Counted from the first letter of the stretch, positions 1 to 12,100 are shown. The stretch is 64,000 nt of DNA from Aculops lycopersici (GCA_015350385.1 WNKI01000002.1:779852-843851); one strand, 5' to 3'. The notes: a model not told the origin generated them from the letters alone. Translations and numbers: made by a program.

Positions 1-108
1 GCTTGCAGTTTCTTCTCTTCGACAATACACCATTAGATTCCACTTATACTCATACTCATCATTCATATAACTCTCGATTATCTTCTGTTTCATTAGTTTC
101 ACTGAACG

Positions 109-3100
109 ATGTCACATAATCGTTGCAATCGTGCCCTTGAGGAGGATGAGGAGATACCGATGGACCTCGCGATTGCCCACTTCGACTTGCCTTCTGATCC
201 ACCGAATGTCTCTGCTCCACAACCTCTGCATCTCTTTCCTGATCCGGCACCTCCTGTAGCTACACGCCGTCGTGGTCGGCGGCCTACTGAACGCGAAGGC
301 GAGAGCACCTCTCAACGTGCAGCCCGCGAGCGTCGCAATGAGAGAGCCAGAGCGCGATATGCTTCAAATAGCGTCGCAAGGAGAGAGCGTCAGCGGCAGC
401 GATATGCGGCGAATCGAGAACAAGCGATTGCTATGCATGAACCATCTCCAGAGAACACCAGTCCCCATCGTGTCCCTGCTCATATTCGAGCATCCCAGCG
501 AGCAATAATGCAGGGAGTGCGCGCATCAGCTTCTCAGGAAGACAGAGATTTGCTTAGTCAACGGAGACGTGAATCTCGAGCACAGGATCAAATACTCAGA
601 AACTTGGAACAAGAGTATATCGATGCTGAGCGCGCGTATGATAATCAGCTTCGTCCATTTCATCCCAGGACCTTGGAAAATTTGGCATTTCATTACGACG
701 CTGATTATGATTACCATTCTCTCTCTCAATTATCTATTGACTTGATGACTAAAACTTGCCAAAAGATGCAACGCGCGAACTCTTTCGCAAGGAAGCGCCT
801 GGAATCTGTTGTTCCAATGGCAAGTGCTGCATGTTACGACAGTACACTTTGCCTCCTGCACCTGAATCCGAATTGTATGATGTCAGAAATCCAGATGGTA
901 AACATATGCTCGAGTATATCATGCGATATAACAGCTGTTTTGCTATGACATCGCTTGGTATTAATGGACAGCGCTTAGGCGCAGGTGATTGGCCCTCTAC
1001 ATTCCGAATTCAAGGTCAGATCTACCATCAGATCGGCTCTCTTTTGCCGCAGCCAGAAAGTGATGCACAATATGTGCAAATATACTTCATGGGCGACTCT
1101 GACTGCCAAATCGATCGTAGGACAGGCATGTTCCAGGGAGTCAGGAGAAATTTGGTTGCTTTGTTTCAGCATTTACTCGAACGCGAGAATGATTTGATTC
1201 GAAACTTCAAGACGGCCCTCGAGCGCATGCCCGCTGATACCTGTAGCTTGGCAATACGTGCAGATCGGCTACCTGAAGGAGTCCACCCGGGCCAATTCAA
1301 TGCCCCAGTCGTTGAGGACGTAGCGCTTCACTTCATAGCCCCTGAGGATGCGCAAAATCGCGATATTATATTGACGAGGAGGAATGATCGCCTGTCTTAT
1401 ATCAACGAAACTCACCAATTCTATGATGCACTGCAATATCCTTTGATGTTCTGGTCTGGTCAACCAAGCTACTCAATAAGCATGCGGGATCCAGCTACCA
1501 ATAAAAAGATCACGGCCAAGCAATTCTACTCTTATCAGTTTATGGTTCGCGATAACGTTCAAAATATATTTCATTACTGTGGTAAGCTCACCAACCAGTA
1601 TTTTGTCGATATGTACACCAAAATAGAACTTGGACGTCTCAAATATCTTCGCTCGAATCAGAAAAAACTGAGAGCTGATGAATACATCCACTTACGTGAT
1701 GCACTAAGAAATGATGGGGATCCAAATGAGGTTGGAAAACGCATAATTTTGCCCTCATCTTTCATAGGTTCCCCGAGACACTTACGCGAGTACACGCAAG
1801 ATGCCATGGCGTACGTTCTCCGATTTGGTCGGCCAGATTTGTTCCTCACATACACTTGCAATCCGACTATGCCTGAATTCCGAGAGCTTCTATTTAACGG
1901 ACAAACAGTAAATGATCGTCATGATATAGTCGCGAGACTTTTCCACCAAAAAGTTGGTTGTTTGGTTGATGTATTGAGGAAAGACAAAATTTTCGGTCCT
2001 GTTCGAGCTTACCTCTTCTCCATAGAATGGCAGAAGAGAGGACTTCCACATGTTCACATGCTCATATGGCTCTCCAATCCGATCCGAGCAGACGAGATCG
2101 ACAAAGTGTTGAGCGCTGAAATTCCGGACCCTCAAGTTGATCCTGCTCTCTATGCCACTGTTACGAATTTCATGATACATGGACCATGTGGAGCTCTCAA
2201 TGGTAACTCGCCGTGCATGAGCGAAGGCCGCTGCACGAAAAAATATCCGCGCGGTTTCATGGAAGAGACCCTCACGGGCGAGGATGGCTATCCTCTTTAC
2301 CGAAGAAGATCGCCAGAAGATGGTGGCCGCATCTTCAACAAACGAGTGCGTGGCCAGATGACGCAAATCGACAATCGTTGGGTTGTCCCGTACAATCCAA
2401 CACTGCTACGTCTTTTTCCTGGTCATATGAACATCGAAATTTGCCACTCTGTTAGGTCCATTAAGTATCTATTCAAATACGTCTATAAGGGTAGTGACAT
2501 AATGGGTATGGTAGTAGAAAACCAGCAAGATCGCGACGAGATCTCTGAATTTCAAATTGGTCGGTTCCTCAGTTGTAACGAAGCCTGTTGGAGGATATTC
2601 GGTTTTCCCGTCCATGAAAGAAGCATCGCAGTGCATCATCTTCAAGTTCATCTCGAGAATGGCCAAAGGATTGTTTGGGATGAAAATCGGCCACCAGGCC
2701 AGGTACCAAGGCCGCCATCGACAACTTTGACTGCTTTCTTTGCACTATGTAGCAGAGACGAATTCGCACAGACCCTCATCTATCAGGACGTACCTTCGTA
2801 TTTCACTTACGACGGAGGCATCTTCTCGAGAAGAATCAAAGGCCAACCGGTGGTAGGATGGCCAGGAGTCAAAGAAGTTGATGATATTGGTCGCTTATAT
2901 ACTGTCAGTCCGCGACAATTAGAATGTTTTCATCTCCGCATACTTCTCACTCATGTTCGTGGTCCAAAATCGTTCCAGGATATCAAGACTTTTGAAGGTC
3001 ATATTTGTTCCACTTATCAAGAAGCCTGTAGAATGAGAGGACTCATTGCAGATGACGAGCAATGGATGAAGACACTTGAAGAGTCAGCTGCCCTTCATCT

Positions 3101-4842
3101 TCCGAATCAGATGCGAGAGCTGTTTGCTGTGATCCTATGCCAATGTTATCCTTCGAATCCTACTGAGCTATGGGACAAATTCAAGGACGATTTAAGTCAA
3201 GACATACTCAACCGAATGCGCCGTCAAAATCCTGATCTCGAGCTACAATTTAATGATCTCATCTGGAACGAAGCTCTTATATTGCTTGAAGATTTGAGTT
3301 TGTCGATTTCTGGCAAGGAATTGGCCTTCTATAGCATGCCATCTCCGACTCGCGATCCCATCGATGTTTCAAATGCTGAAATTTTACGCGAGCGAACTTA
3401 TCCTCGCGCCGAACTTATTGATTTCGTTGAACAAAACACTCCTTTGCTCAATGAACAGCAAAAAAGGGTCCAGTCTCTTCTCCTTGATGCTATTGAACGT
3501 GAACTTGGCGGTATTTACCTTATTGACGCCCCAGGAGGAACCGGCAAGACATTTCTGCTCAATTTATTATTGGCAGAAGTTAGGAGTCAAGGAAACATCA
3601 TGTTGGCCACAGCTTCTTCTGGTATCGCAGCAACAAATTACGATGGAGGCCGAACCGCTCATTCGGCTTTTGGAATTCCATTGAAGACTCCCAGCATGCC
3701 AAATCCAACTTCAAGTATAACTCGAGGGTTCGGCAAAAGGAATTATGTTGAAAGCATGCAAAGCCATCATATGGGACGAATGCACAATGATGCACAAAAA
3801 GTGTTTTGAGTTGGTCGATAGACTCCTGCAAGATATCAGGGACAATACTCTTCCATTTGGTGGTATGGTTGTAATTCTCGCCGGTGATTTCCGCCAAACT
3901 CTACCGGTTACAATGTCTTGCACTCCTGCCGATTCTCTTCATGCTTGCTTGAAAACCTCCTACCTCTGGTCGAAAATCGCGAAGTTCAACTTGCACACCA
4001 ATATGCGTGTTCAAATGTTGGGTGATCCAAATGCCGAACAATTCGCATCCGATCTTCTGTCTATCGGTGAGGGTCGATTTTGGACTGATCCTCGGAATGG
4101 AATGATCCCTCTCACTCGGAATATATGTACCCACGTTTCTCTTGGTGATGATCTTATAGCAAAGGTTTATCCCGACTTGCTAAGTAACATGTTGGATCCA
4201 GACTGGCTCCGCGATAGATCTATTCTCGCGCCCCACAATGTTACAGTGAATGAGATCAATGCCAAGATTCTCGATAAATTGGTACAGACGCCAGCTCGCG
4301 TTTTTAAGTCGGTAGACACGTGCCGCAATCCAGAGGATGCGACCTCTTTCCCAACTGAGGTCCTCAACAGCTTGCACGATTCAGATATGCCACCACACGA
4401 ATTGACTCTAAAGGTTGGGGCTCCAATAATGATTCTTCGCAATATTAGACCACCAAAACTTTGCAATGGAACACGACTGGTTATCACATCTCTGCAGGGT
4501 TATGTCATACATGCTAAAATTATCGCAGGAAAGCATCGTGGTGAACATGTCCTCATTCCTCGAATTCCGTTCCACCCTGAAAATCTCATCGTCCAAATGC
4601 AGAGATTACAATTCCCTGTTCGGCTCGCATACGCCTTGACAATCAACAAGTCACAGGGTCAAACTCTGAAAGTTGCAGGCATAGAGCTCGCCAAGCAATG
4701 CTTCTCCCACGGTCAATTGTATGTGGCACTATCCCGAGTTGGATCACCATCGAGTCTCTTCATACATACATTCACGGGACACGCAAGGAACGTTGTCTAC
4801 AGGCGCGCTCTTACTTATATCGACGGCCAAAATGTTAATTAA
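109..4842 (+). pseudogene. Helitron Rep-helicase (RepHel), frameshifted
   Basis: Three reading frames together make one RepHel protein. The first (109 to about 750) gives a basic, Arg-rich N-terminus. The second (about 753-3809) starts with a Cys-rich finger-like stretch (EAPGICCSNGK), then the Helitron-like N domain. It carries the HUH motif (GLPHVHMLIW, about 2040-2070), the two-tyrosine motif (KYLFKYVYKG, about 2463-2492) and the helicase Walker A (APGGTGKT, about 3528-3551). The third (3745-4842) carries Walker B (IIWDE, 3766-3780) and the C-terminal motif GQLYVALSRV. The 3' frameshift lies near 3729-3730, where one T too many in GGGTTCGG would account for the switch. The 5' one lies between about 752 and 800 and may be more than one indel. 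Rep nicks and joins DNA through the tyrosines; the helicase unwinds the transposon strand. As read here no full-length product can be made. Confidence 0.9.
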
Positions 4843-5102
4843 TCAATATATTTTTTGTATACAATTTAATAAATCTAAAGCAAAAATAACTTCACAATTA
4901 GTCTTACAATTTCTCATATCAAACTCATTTTATTGGTTCCATACACTACATTTTTGCACCTACAGTTTTAAGTATAAAAGTTAACGCGGCATGCATTACA
5001 AGCCGCATCAAAATTTCCTGTGTTATCCCCACACGAAGCAAAGGCGAAGCGAAGCGGAGCCGGAGCGTAGTCTCCCAACGGGCAGCACAAAATAATTTCT
5101 AA

Positions 5103-5131
5103 CCTCGGGCGGAGCCGAGGTAACCGACTAG
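5103..5131 (+). repeat. Helitron 3' terminal hairpin and CTAG end
   Basis: A perfect 6-bp stem (CCTCGG and CCGAGG) with a 6-nt loop is followed by TAACCGA and then CTAG. A subterminal hairpin with a CTRR end is the termination signal known for Helitrons. The base after CTAG is T, as expected for the target. A second small stem (GCGGC 4986-4990, GCCGC 5002-5006) lies upstream. Confidence 0.75.
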
Positions 5132-6038
5132 TAATTATAATATCTCATTGTATTCAAAAGTTATTAAATAAAGCCTAAAACCTGGTAAAAAAATTATGTC
5201 CGGCCTACGGCATGGGTTTTTCGACCCAACTCGCGCTGCGCGCGCATGGTGCCTGTGAGCGCGCGCGTTTTTTTTAATTTTTGGAACCCAGTGGGGGCCT
5301 CACTCAGCGCCCCCCTCAACTCGGCGATAGCTGTTGTGGTTCAGCTGGACGGGGGGTGGTAAAAAATAGTGTCCCCCACTATACAGCCAGCACCAAAAAT
5401 TCTGCACAATTTAGATCTAGACTGCGGCAAAGCAACAACTAGTATTATGGTTGCGACGCAGGAGCAGCGAGAAGAAATACTAGCTGTATGCGTTCGATAA
5501 TGCAGTGCAACGTTTAGCACTGGCTCTCTGGTAGGGTCTTTTTGGCTGCGGCGTGTTCGTACCTCGGGCTTAGGCCAGAGGGTCAGGCAACACGACCAAT
5601 TTTCCACCCCCTAGGCCGAAAAAGCGACCAACTCGGCCTAAGCCACGACCCGACCAAAAGACCACAAGCCCGAGGACCGACATCCCTAGCCGCACACTTC
5701 GAGTGCCATTGCCCACACCCTCGGTGCCTCCTTTTCATCGTTTGCAGAATGTAAAATCCCCAAGCGTTTCCTAATAGAGTCATAGTATAAACCTTTACCT
5801 AATAGTCATGGAATTTATGCGTATTTACGGGCTATTAATTACATACTGATTATCTCTGATATCACTTATTATAGTCAAAAATACTTACTGCAAAAACAGC
5901 TCAAATCTCACTACCATTGTAATCGATGGTCGTGTCCGTAAGGAGGAAGGGGTGATATGTCATGCCGTTCCCTTGCGGCGCGCATCTCGTCGACGCCCAT
6001 CTACCCGACTTTAGCGCTTTCCCGACGACCCGAAGCTG
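5132..6038. other. Intergenic, GC-rich inverted repeats, no gene seen
   Basis: No coding potential is recognised. At 5293-5298/5309-5314 there is a GGGGGC/GCCCCC stem, preceded by GCGC-rich DNA with a T8 run (about 5225-5275). At 5563-5577 the word CCTCGGGCTTAGGCC recurs in inverted, broken form at 5634-5675 (GGCCTAAGCC, then GCCCGAGG), giving a large imperfect palindrome. This may be remains of another transposon; no family is assigned. Confidence 0.4.
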
Positions 6039-6078
6039 TATATAAACCCAACACACAAATAAACGAGGCGAGTCAGTC
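6039..6078 (+). promoter_or_regulatory. CTU1 core promoter: TATA box plus TCAGTC initiator
   Basis: TATATAAA (6039-6046) is followed about 32 nt later by the repeated initiator-like TCAGTC (6073-6078), which matches the arthropod TCAGT start-site consensus at the expected spacing. The coding start at 6157 lies about 80 nt downstream. Confidence 0.65.
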
Positions 6079-6113
6079 AGTCACTCTCTACTAACATCAA
6101 TAGTCAAGAATTC

Positions 6114-6176
6114 ATGGCCAGTTTTGAGAGGCACTTTATTTTCAAAAAGATAAGTTATGAACCTCAAATGCGATGA
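6114..6176 (+). other. Upstream ORF overlapping the CTU1 start codon
   Basis: An ATG at 6114 (context TTCATGG) opens a 20-codon frame that ends at 6174-6176, past the CTU1 ATG at 6157 and in a different frame. If the transcript starts near 6075, ribosomes meet this ATG first, so CTU1 would depend on leaky scanning. No peptide function is suggested. Confidence 0.4.
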
Positions 6177-7152
6177 ATGCTCGATAGAGCGCCCGGTCAT
6201 GAGACGACCCAAGAATGGCAAATCTTTGTGCAAGGAATGTTTCTTTTCGATATTCGAGCAAGAGATCCACGAGACGATCATCAATTACAAATTATTTGAA
6301 CGAGGAGATTATGTTGCTATTGGAGCTAGTGGAGGAAAAGACTCCACAGTTCTAGCTTACACCATGAAGCTACTCAATGATAGACACGACTACGGGCTTA
6401 AACTAGTACTTTTATCCATCGACGAAGGAATCACGGGCTATCGAGATGACAGCTTGAAAACTGTTGAGAGGAACAAGATGCAATATGGACTACCCCTTAA
6501 AGTATTGAGCTACGAAGAGCTATATGGCTGGACCATGGATAAGATTGTTAAGCTGATAGGACTGAAGAATAATTGCACAATATGTGGAGTCTTCAGACGA
6601 CAGGCTCTAGATCGAGGAGCTACATTATTAGGTTGTAACAAATTGGTGACTGGTCACAATGCTGACGATGTAGCCGAAACGGTATTGATGAATCTTCTCA
6701 GAGGTGATATAAATCGCATTGAGAGATCTATGGACATAACTACAGGTAACCAATCGGAGCAGAATGAATTCACCATGCCCAGGGCCAAGCCATTCAAGTA
6801 CATATACGAAAAGGAGATTGTTTTATATGCCCACTTCAAGAAGTTGGAATACTTTTGTACAGAATGTATATACGCACCAAACTCGTATAGAGGCCACGCA
6901 AGGGAGTTCCTCAAGGACATAGAATCTATCCGCCCATCGTCCATTATAGATATTATCAAATCAGGAGATAGTCTCCAATTAGGCACCAAGGCCAAAGAGA
7001 AGCTACCCGACCAAAACAAGTGCATTCGTTGTGGATACATTTCAAGTGGAGAGGTTTGCAAAGCTTGCAAGATTCTAGAGGGTTTAAATTCGGGTGATAC
7101 TAGGATTGGCATCAGAAAGGAAAAGAAACGAAAGCCCGTCAAGATTCAATAA
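6157..7152 (+). CDS. CTU1: Cytoplasmic tRNA 2-thiolation protein 1 (NCS6/CTU1)
   Basis: Intronless, 331 aa, close to the usual family length. CTU1 works with CTU2 in the cytosol to put sulfur on U34 of Lys, Glu and Gln tRNAs, with sulfur delivered by URM1. Visible features: an N-terminal Cys pair set (C5, C8, C25, C28) fitting a zinc finger; the PP-loop ATP-binding motif SGGKDS (58-63); the central CxxC (C140, C143) in NNCTICG; the [15 protein letters not shown] segment; [17 protein letters not shown]; and a C-terminal zinc ribbon (CIRCG...CKAC). All catalytic landmarks are present. The start was chosen because the N-terminal zinc finger begins directly after it. The stop codon lies inside an AATAAA signal (7148-7153). 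Orthology is very secure. Confidence 0.96.
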   Translation: MNLKCDECSIERPVMRRPKNGKSLCKECFFSIFEQEIHETIINYKLFERGDYVAIGASGGKDSTVLAYTMKLLNDRHDYGLKLVLLSIDEGITGYRDDSLKTVERNKMQYGLPLKVLSYEELYGWTMDKIVKLIGLKNNCTICGVFRRQALDRGATLLGCNKLVTGHNADDVAETVLMNLLRGDINRIERSMDITTGNQSEQNEFTMPRAKPFKYIYEKEIVLYAHFKKLEYFCTECIYAPNSYRGHAREFLKDIESIRPSSIIDIIKSGDSLQLGTKAKEKLPDQNKCIRCGYISSGEVCKACKILEGLNSGDTRIGIRKEKKRKPVKIQ

Positions 7153-7153
7153 A
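7148..7153 (+). promoter_or_regulatory. CTU1 poly(A) signal overlapping the stop codon
   Basis: AATAAA at 7148-7153 contains the TAA stop (7150-7152). If used, the 3' UTR would be only about 10-30 nt. No other canonical signal follows closely. Confidence 0.55.
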
Positions 7154-7154
7154 A

Positions 7155-8895
7155 CATACACCACCAACATTCAGATAGACTCGCGTTTTGGATGCAATTG
7201 TTTCGCTCGAATGAAACGACTGTCAAATCTCACTGCCTCAAATTCTTATAACAAGACCTAATATATTGTGAGTCAACAAAGGAGTATAAATTGAAAAGAC
7301 ATTTTTTAAATTTTTACCGCCTCAATCCACTAGAATTATCATGGTGTCAAGTCAAAAGTTCTATTTTAAACTCGATAATTGAGACAAACTTAGCCATAGG
7401 CCATGTTCTCACACTTTCAGATTCTTCGCTCCCGAGTTAGCGACAACTTGTTGTCACGACGCAACTGCCTCCAGCGGAACCGATAATGATTGCTCTTCAA
7501 GCTGGCGAGGCGACAAACGGAGGCTTCCTGAGATTCAACGAGTGGCGGCTTCCGTTGGCGCCGCTTGATTCTCTTCACTGCTTAGCTTAATCTTCGTCTC
7601 CCTCTATGTAGTCCGATCATTTGGAAGTCAAGCAACCGGTAGACACAATGGCAAGCAAGACTCTCTACCTAAAGCCCCTTCTGTCGGTCTCTCCCTCTCC
7701 ATTTATTTTAGCTTAGTCCTCGCTCGTCGCGTTCCGATCTAATGGACTCCTGATGCTCCTGTTGCGATTTCCGCGGCAAGTCGAGCAGCAGTAGCTTATC
7801 CGGCGTCTCACCTGCCAGTTTGCTTAAGCTGCTGCTGCTGCCGCCGCCGCCAACTGGCCGAAGAGCGACCAGTTAGGCAGCTGCAACTCGAACCTCACTT
7901 CGGTAGCCTTGAGCCGTCGGATGTCGTCCATCAAGTTTGAGGCTCGGCGAGGGCAACTGGTGGTTGTTGTCGTTGCAGGTTGCCGCTGCGTCACATGACT
8001 ACCCCTGACTGGCCGCGCGGAAACTCTATGGAGTCGGCCGAGTGAAAATTGAATTGCATTGTTCTGGCCGACGGATTTTGACTTGAATTTTAGTGGTGGC
8101 AGAAGCGGCTTTAAAACTTCTAGTTTGCCAACTAAAACTCACTTGCTGTTCGTGGCCGCAAATGGAGTCTAAAGTCTGTGGCTTCGCCGTGATTCGCCGC
8201 CATCGACTATTAGAAGCGAGCGAAGAAGTTTCCACTAGATCCACCAAGCGAACGAGCCAACGACTTTTAGATGAAGATGGTGGTGAACGCGGAAATATTA
8301 TTTCGCTTTGGGCCGGTTCCTCGTGTGGCAGTTGGATTTGCAGTGGCAGTTTTAGTTGCGGCGACATACTCTGTGTTTCTGGTGATCCTGCAGTAGTAGT
8401 AGCAGCAGGTGAGCTGCTGCATTGCGTAACGATCGACAGTCTCTGTCCCTCTCTATCCTTGGCGCTTTTGCCAAAGCCGGCGCGCACAGTCGTCCTCTGC
8501 TCGCATACCGTACGGTGGGTAGCCAGACAGAGACACAGTGGCGCTCTACGAGGGCGTAGCTTTCGTTTGCAATGGCCAGAGGCCAGGTGGGCGGCTTGCA
8601 GGTAAGTTGCGCAGCCTGAGTGTCTGTTGCGCGGCTACCATTGCAGGTGAGTCATTACAGTTCAGTCGAGTTTCTGCCGCGTGAAGAACAGAAGTGGCCA
8701 GCGAACTCTTTATGCTGGACACATCGTTGCAGCCGCCAAACAGTTGCCAGCGTAACCACACCACGATCCTCAGGTGGCAGCCGCTCCGTTCATTCGTTCG
8801 TGTTTGCTACTATTGTTGCGCTTCTGCGTCGACCTCATCAGCTGATTACATAAGAGAGGAGAAATATATCTCAGAAAAAGTTAGTAAAACAGTCG

Positions 8896-8926
<31 letters not shown>

Positions 8927-9159
8927 CGTCGTCGTCGTCGTCGTCGTTATTGTTATTATTAGTATTGCACAAATTCAATCAAGTGACCGCAAGTTTGCAG
9001 CAATAACTTTTACCTCAAGAATCTCATTCTCATTAGAGGAAAGCAGTAGACAACAGAGAAGTTAGTTGACGATGTAGGATCATCTATCGATGCAAGTCTT
9101 CGTATCAAAATCAGCCAGACCAGCAAGCAAGCAACAGCAAAACAAGAAAATCTTCGCGG
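7155..9159. other. Intergenic / 5' region of the clarin gene
   Basis: No convincing protein-coding gene; open frames on both strands at 8026-8605 overlap each other and show no family. The last kilobase may be 5' UTR of clarin: strong splice donors occur at 8602 (CAG|GTAAGT) and 8647 (CAG|GTGAGT), and an initiator-like TCAGTC lies at 8662. A CTG/CCG-rich run lies at about 7828-7850 and a trinucleotide repeat at 8891-8960. Confidence 0.4.
8891..8960. repeat. Trinucleotide microsatellite (GTT)n then (GTC)n
   Basis: About 10 GTT units run directly into GTC units and then an ATT-rich tail, about 200 nt before the clarin coding start. A two-step repeat of this kind suggests point change followed by unit expansion. 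Confidence 0.85.
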
Positions 9160-12100
9160 ATGCCAAGCAAAAAGATGTACTCGCCAGCCTCGCCCGTTCT
9201 AAGCTCCATCAGCGGCTCGGGCGGAAGTGGCGAACACAACCATAACCTCAGCCTCAACCATCAGCATCATCATAATCATTATCATAACAACAATCAACTA
9301 ATTGGAGGCAGTCCAATCAGCGGCACATCGGCGGCGACACCAAGTGACTCATGTTTAAAGTTCAAATACTTCACCACCTTCCTAATATCAACCACCTGTT
9401 TGGGGCTACTCAGTACCTCGCTGGCCACACACAAGTGGATCATTTCGCGACCAATCAGAATCCTCAAACTAAATGGAGGCCAAACAAATGTTACCTCACT
9501 CATGTTAACTGCCCAAAATCTTGACTACATAGACCAACAAAGATTTCGAGCCCACTCCTCGGCTTGGTCCACTGGAGACTCGCCGCGGCCTCCGCCAATG
9601 ACAAGCAACAACCAACAACTATCGTCTCTCTACGACAACGAGCCTATTCCAACCCAATTCCTGCCTCGAAGTTCCTCCTCGAACTCCATAGCAAATCAGT
9701 TCAAGTCTGCAGGAGTTGGAAACTCGATAGCCCCAAGCAGCAGTGGTGGCCAACACAATAACAAGTTTCAAGGCGAAATCTACTTTGGCCTCTTCAGTGG
9801 CGTCAAGGTGTTAAACTATGGATTCGGTGATAGAATAAGCCAAATTACAGGTGAGTCTTAGTACTTAAGCTTGAATTTGTTCTTTCTTTTTTTCAGTTTT
9901 TTGTATTTATCCATTTTACCGGCTTTATATTGTGCTCGAATCGCCATGTTGTCCATGTCCAACGCTCAAGTTTTCAATTTGATTTTATCGCCATCCAAAC
10001 AAAGAGAAGCTTGTTGTCCTTGTTTCCCTAAGAGCCAATTGTGTGTCCAAAAGCCATTCACCATAGCCACTCAAATTGCGTTGCAAATGTGTAAATCTCA
10101 TTTGCATAGTTGCTCCTATTCTAAGCTTCAAAAAAGTATTGTGTGGTTTATGGCCCGAAAGAGCGAAATAGTCAGAAAGAAGCAACTTTGGACTCGCGAG
10201 AGTGTGAAACAACCAACTTGTTGGGAGTTGCATATAAAAACCCGATGCTTATCGTCACTGACAACGAACAGGTGATATGAGGTAGTAACTTCTATTTACA
10301 AAGCGACAACAAGTGTCCACTTGCTGTAGCTGCTCAATCGATTGAGTGGCCACTTGTTGCCGAGGTCACCTGATATCTAACGTCGCTCATTAATAGCCAC
10401 TTGAGTCTCTCAACTCCTAAACAAAAATCTTTCCTCCGATCAGCAATCTTTCTCCTCCCGTTAATGGTCAAAAGGAGTCATTAAAAGCAAACATACATCG
10501 ACAATAAACGAGTTGCTTGTCGTTTTGATTGTCCCATTTGCCACTAACACTTGTCGCTCTAAAATAGACGGACCTCGATAGCGCCGATAATTTGTGAAAC
10601 GCAGCGACCAGGTTATAAAAGACTTGTTAGATGGGATTGTTGTCGTTGCGGCTAAAGTGTTGTGTCAACTCTACCTATCTTTCTCTTGCTGATACTTGAT
10701 CCACAACTAACCGCAACCAACCGAGACGATCAAGAGCCGACTTCTTGGAGGTATTGTTTTCCTAGTTCCTATCGCAACTTTCAATTAGACTTTGCGGCCA
10801 GCTAGTTGGTTTGCAAGACTTGGAACACTGTGGTTGGACAGTACAAAGACCACATCAATCTAACCCATCTCGTCTCGTCTTGTCGGAGAAGTTGTCCTTG
10901 TCGTCATCGTATTCCTCTCGTCATTATTCCCCCCTTCTTTAAATCCACTAGCCAAGCTCATTACAACGGCTCATGACTCGCCTTCAGTTCCGACCTCTCA
11001 ACTGTGCGGCGAGGCATATAAGCCAAAACGAGCCGATCTAAGTAAGGAACTCAACGCCCGATGCAAGCGGTCAGCCGCAACCTATTCAATCTCAAAGCTG
11101 AGCTGAACTGAAGATTATTTTGCCTGGTGGAGGTCGACCTGGCTGTTGTTCCATTACAAGGCAGCCAACAGGTTGTTTGCTCTCTCCTCTTCCTCCTCCT
11201 GCTGCTGCTACCACAACCGCGTGATAAGATTGTCCCCTCTTCTCGCACTTTCGCTGGTCCATCTCAAGTATCTTGGTGGCTGGCGCTCGAGAAGTAAATG
11301 GGCGAGCCTCGTCTTGTTAGACAACACTGGTTGCCGGGACACTAAAATAGTTTGTATATCTCTCTGTCTCAGTGTCTATCAGAACGGCACTACCTGTATA
11401 GCTTGAGATAAGAGGACTAACCGAACCACGAAGACTTGTCCGTCCATCCGTCCGTCCGGTGAAGACGAGACTCAGCAGTTTGGAGTCGGCGGCAACGTAA
11501 TTGTTTACACTCTTCCTTAACCAAGCAAAAGTACAAATCGACTTTTAAATCTACTAGTCGGCTCCTTAAACTTATCAATTGGACGGAATCTCTAGCTCGA
11601 TGGAATCACGATCATTATCATCAATCATCGTGTACCACAAACACACAATTGATACTCTCATCCAAGTTGCGGAATTTTTCATTGGTGGTTGTGGTGGTGG
11701 GGCTCGATGTGAAACGAAATCAACGTCTTAAAGGTAGATAGCTGTCTAGTTTCAATATTGTTACTAAATCGCGCCACCAACAAGATGACGAGGGAGGAAA
11801 ACATACCCAGCTTTCGCCTGAATGACCGACGACGTTGGACATGAGAAAACGTTGCTGAGAGGAGATGGAGTTGCTAATTTTGTCCAATCATTAAGTCGCG
11901 CAATCGCGTCGTCTCATTGACTCAATTCTCTTTCTATATCCATGATGATGATGATGATGATGATGATGATAACAATAGTAATAATAACGCCAAGAGATAC
12001 TTTCGCTTTGCGCGCCGACTAAATACAAAAACTGATGCGCTTTAAACATGCGATGTTGCAGCGGAAAGTCTACCTGTTGCTCTGTGACCATTCACCTGCA

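Larger units (their letters stand above)
1..5131 (+). mobile_element. Helitron rolling-circle transposon, 5' end probably outside the window
   Basis: The element encodes a Rep (HUH nuclease) joined to a PIF1-type helicase, the diagnostic domain pair of autonomous Helitrons. The 3' end fits the family rules: a GC-rich hairpin (stem CCTCGG/CCGAGG, 5103-5120), then 7 nt later CTAG (5128-5131), followed by a T, as expected for insertion between A and T. Just before it lies a string of GAAGC/GGAGC repeats (5034-5070), common near Helitron ends. I see no convincing 5' TC terminus in bases 1-108, so the left end may lie upstream. The coding region is frameshifted, so this copy is probably not autonomous now, but the domains are well kept, suggesting fairly recent decay. 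The family is certain; the exact boundaries are inference. Confidence 0.93.

Noticed and set aside
8026..8605. Overlapping open frames of 150-170 codons on both strands
   Set aside because: Both strands open at once, no domain, biased composition; probably GC-rich noncoding DNA.
9871..10275. 134-codon frame after clarin exon 1
   Set aside because: It starts from a TTG just after the splice donor, lacks a domain, and the clarin frame continues correctly at exon 2.
10277..10298. TGAGGTAGTAACTTC, matching the let-7 seed
   Set aside because: The rest of the mature let-7 sequence does not match, and no complementary arm lies at microRNA spacing; the nearby palindrome pairs other bases.
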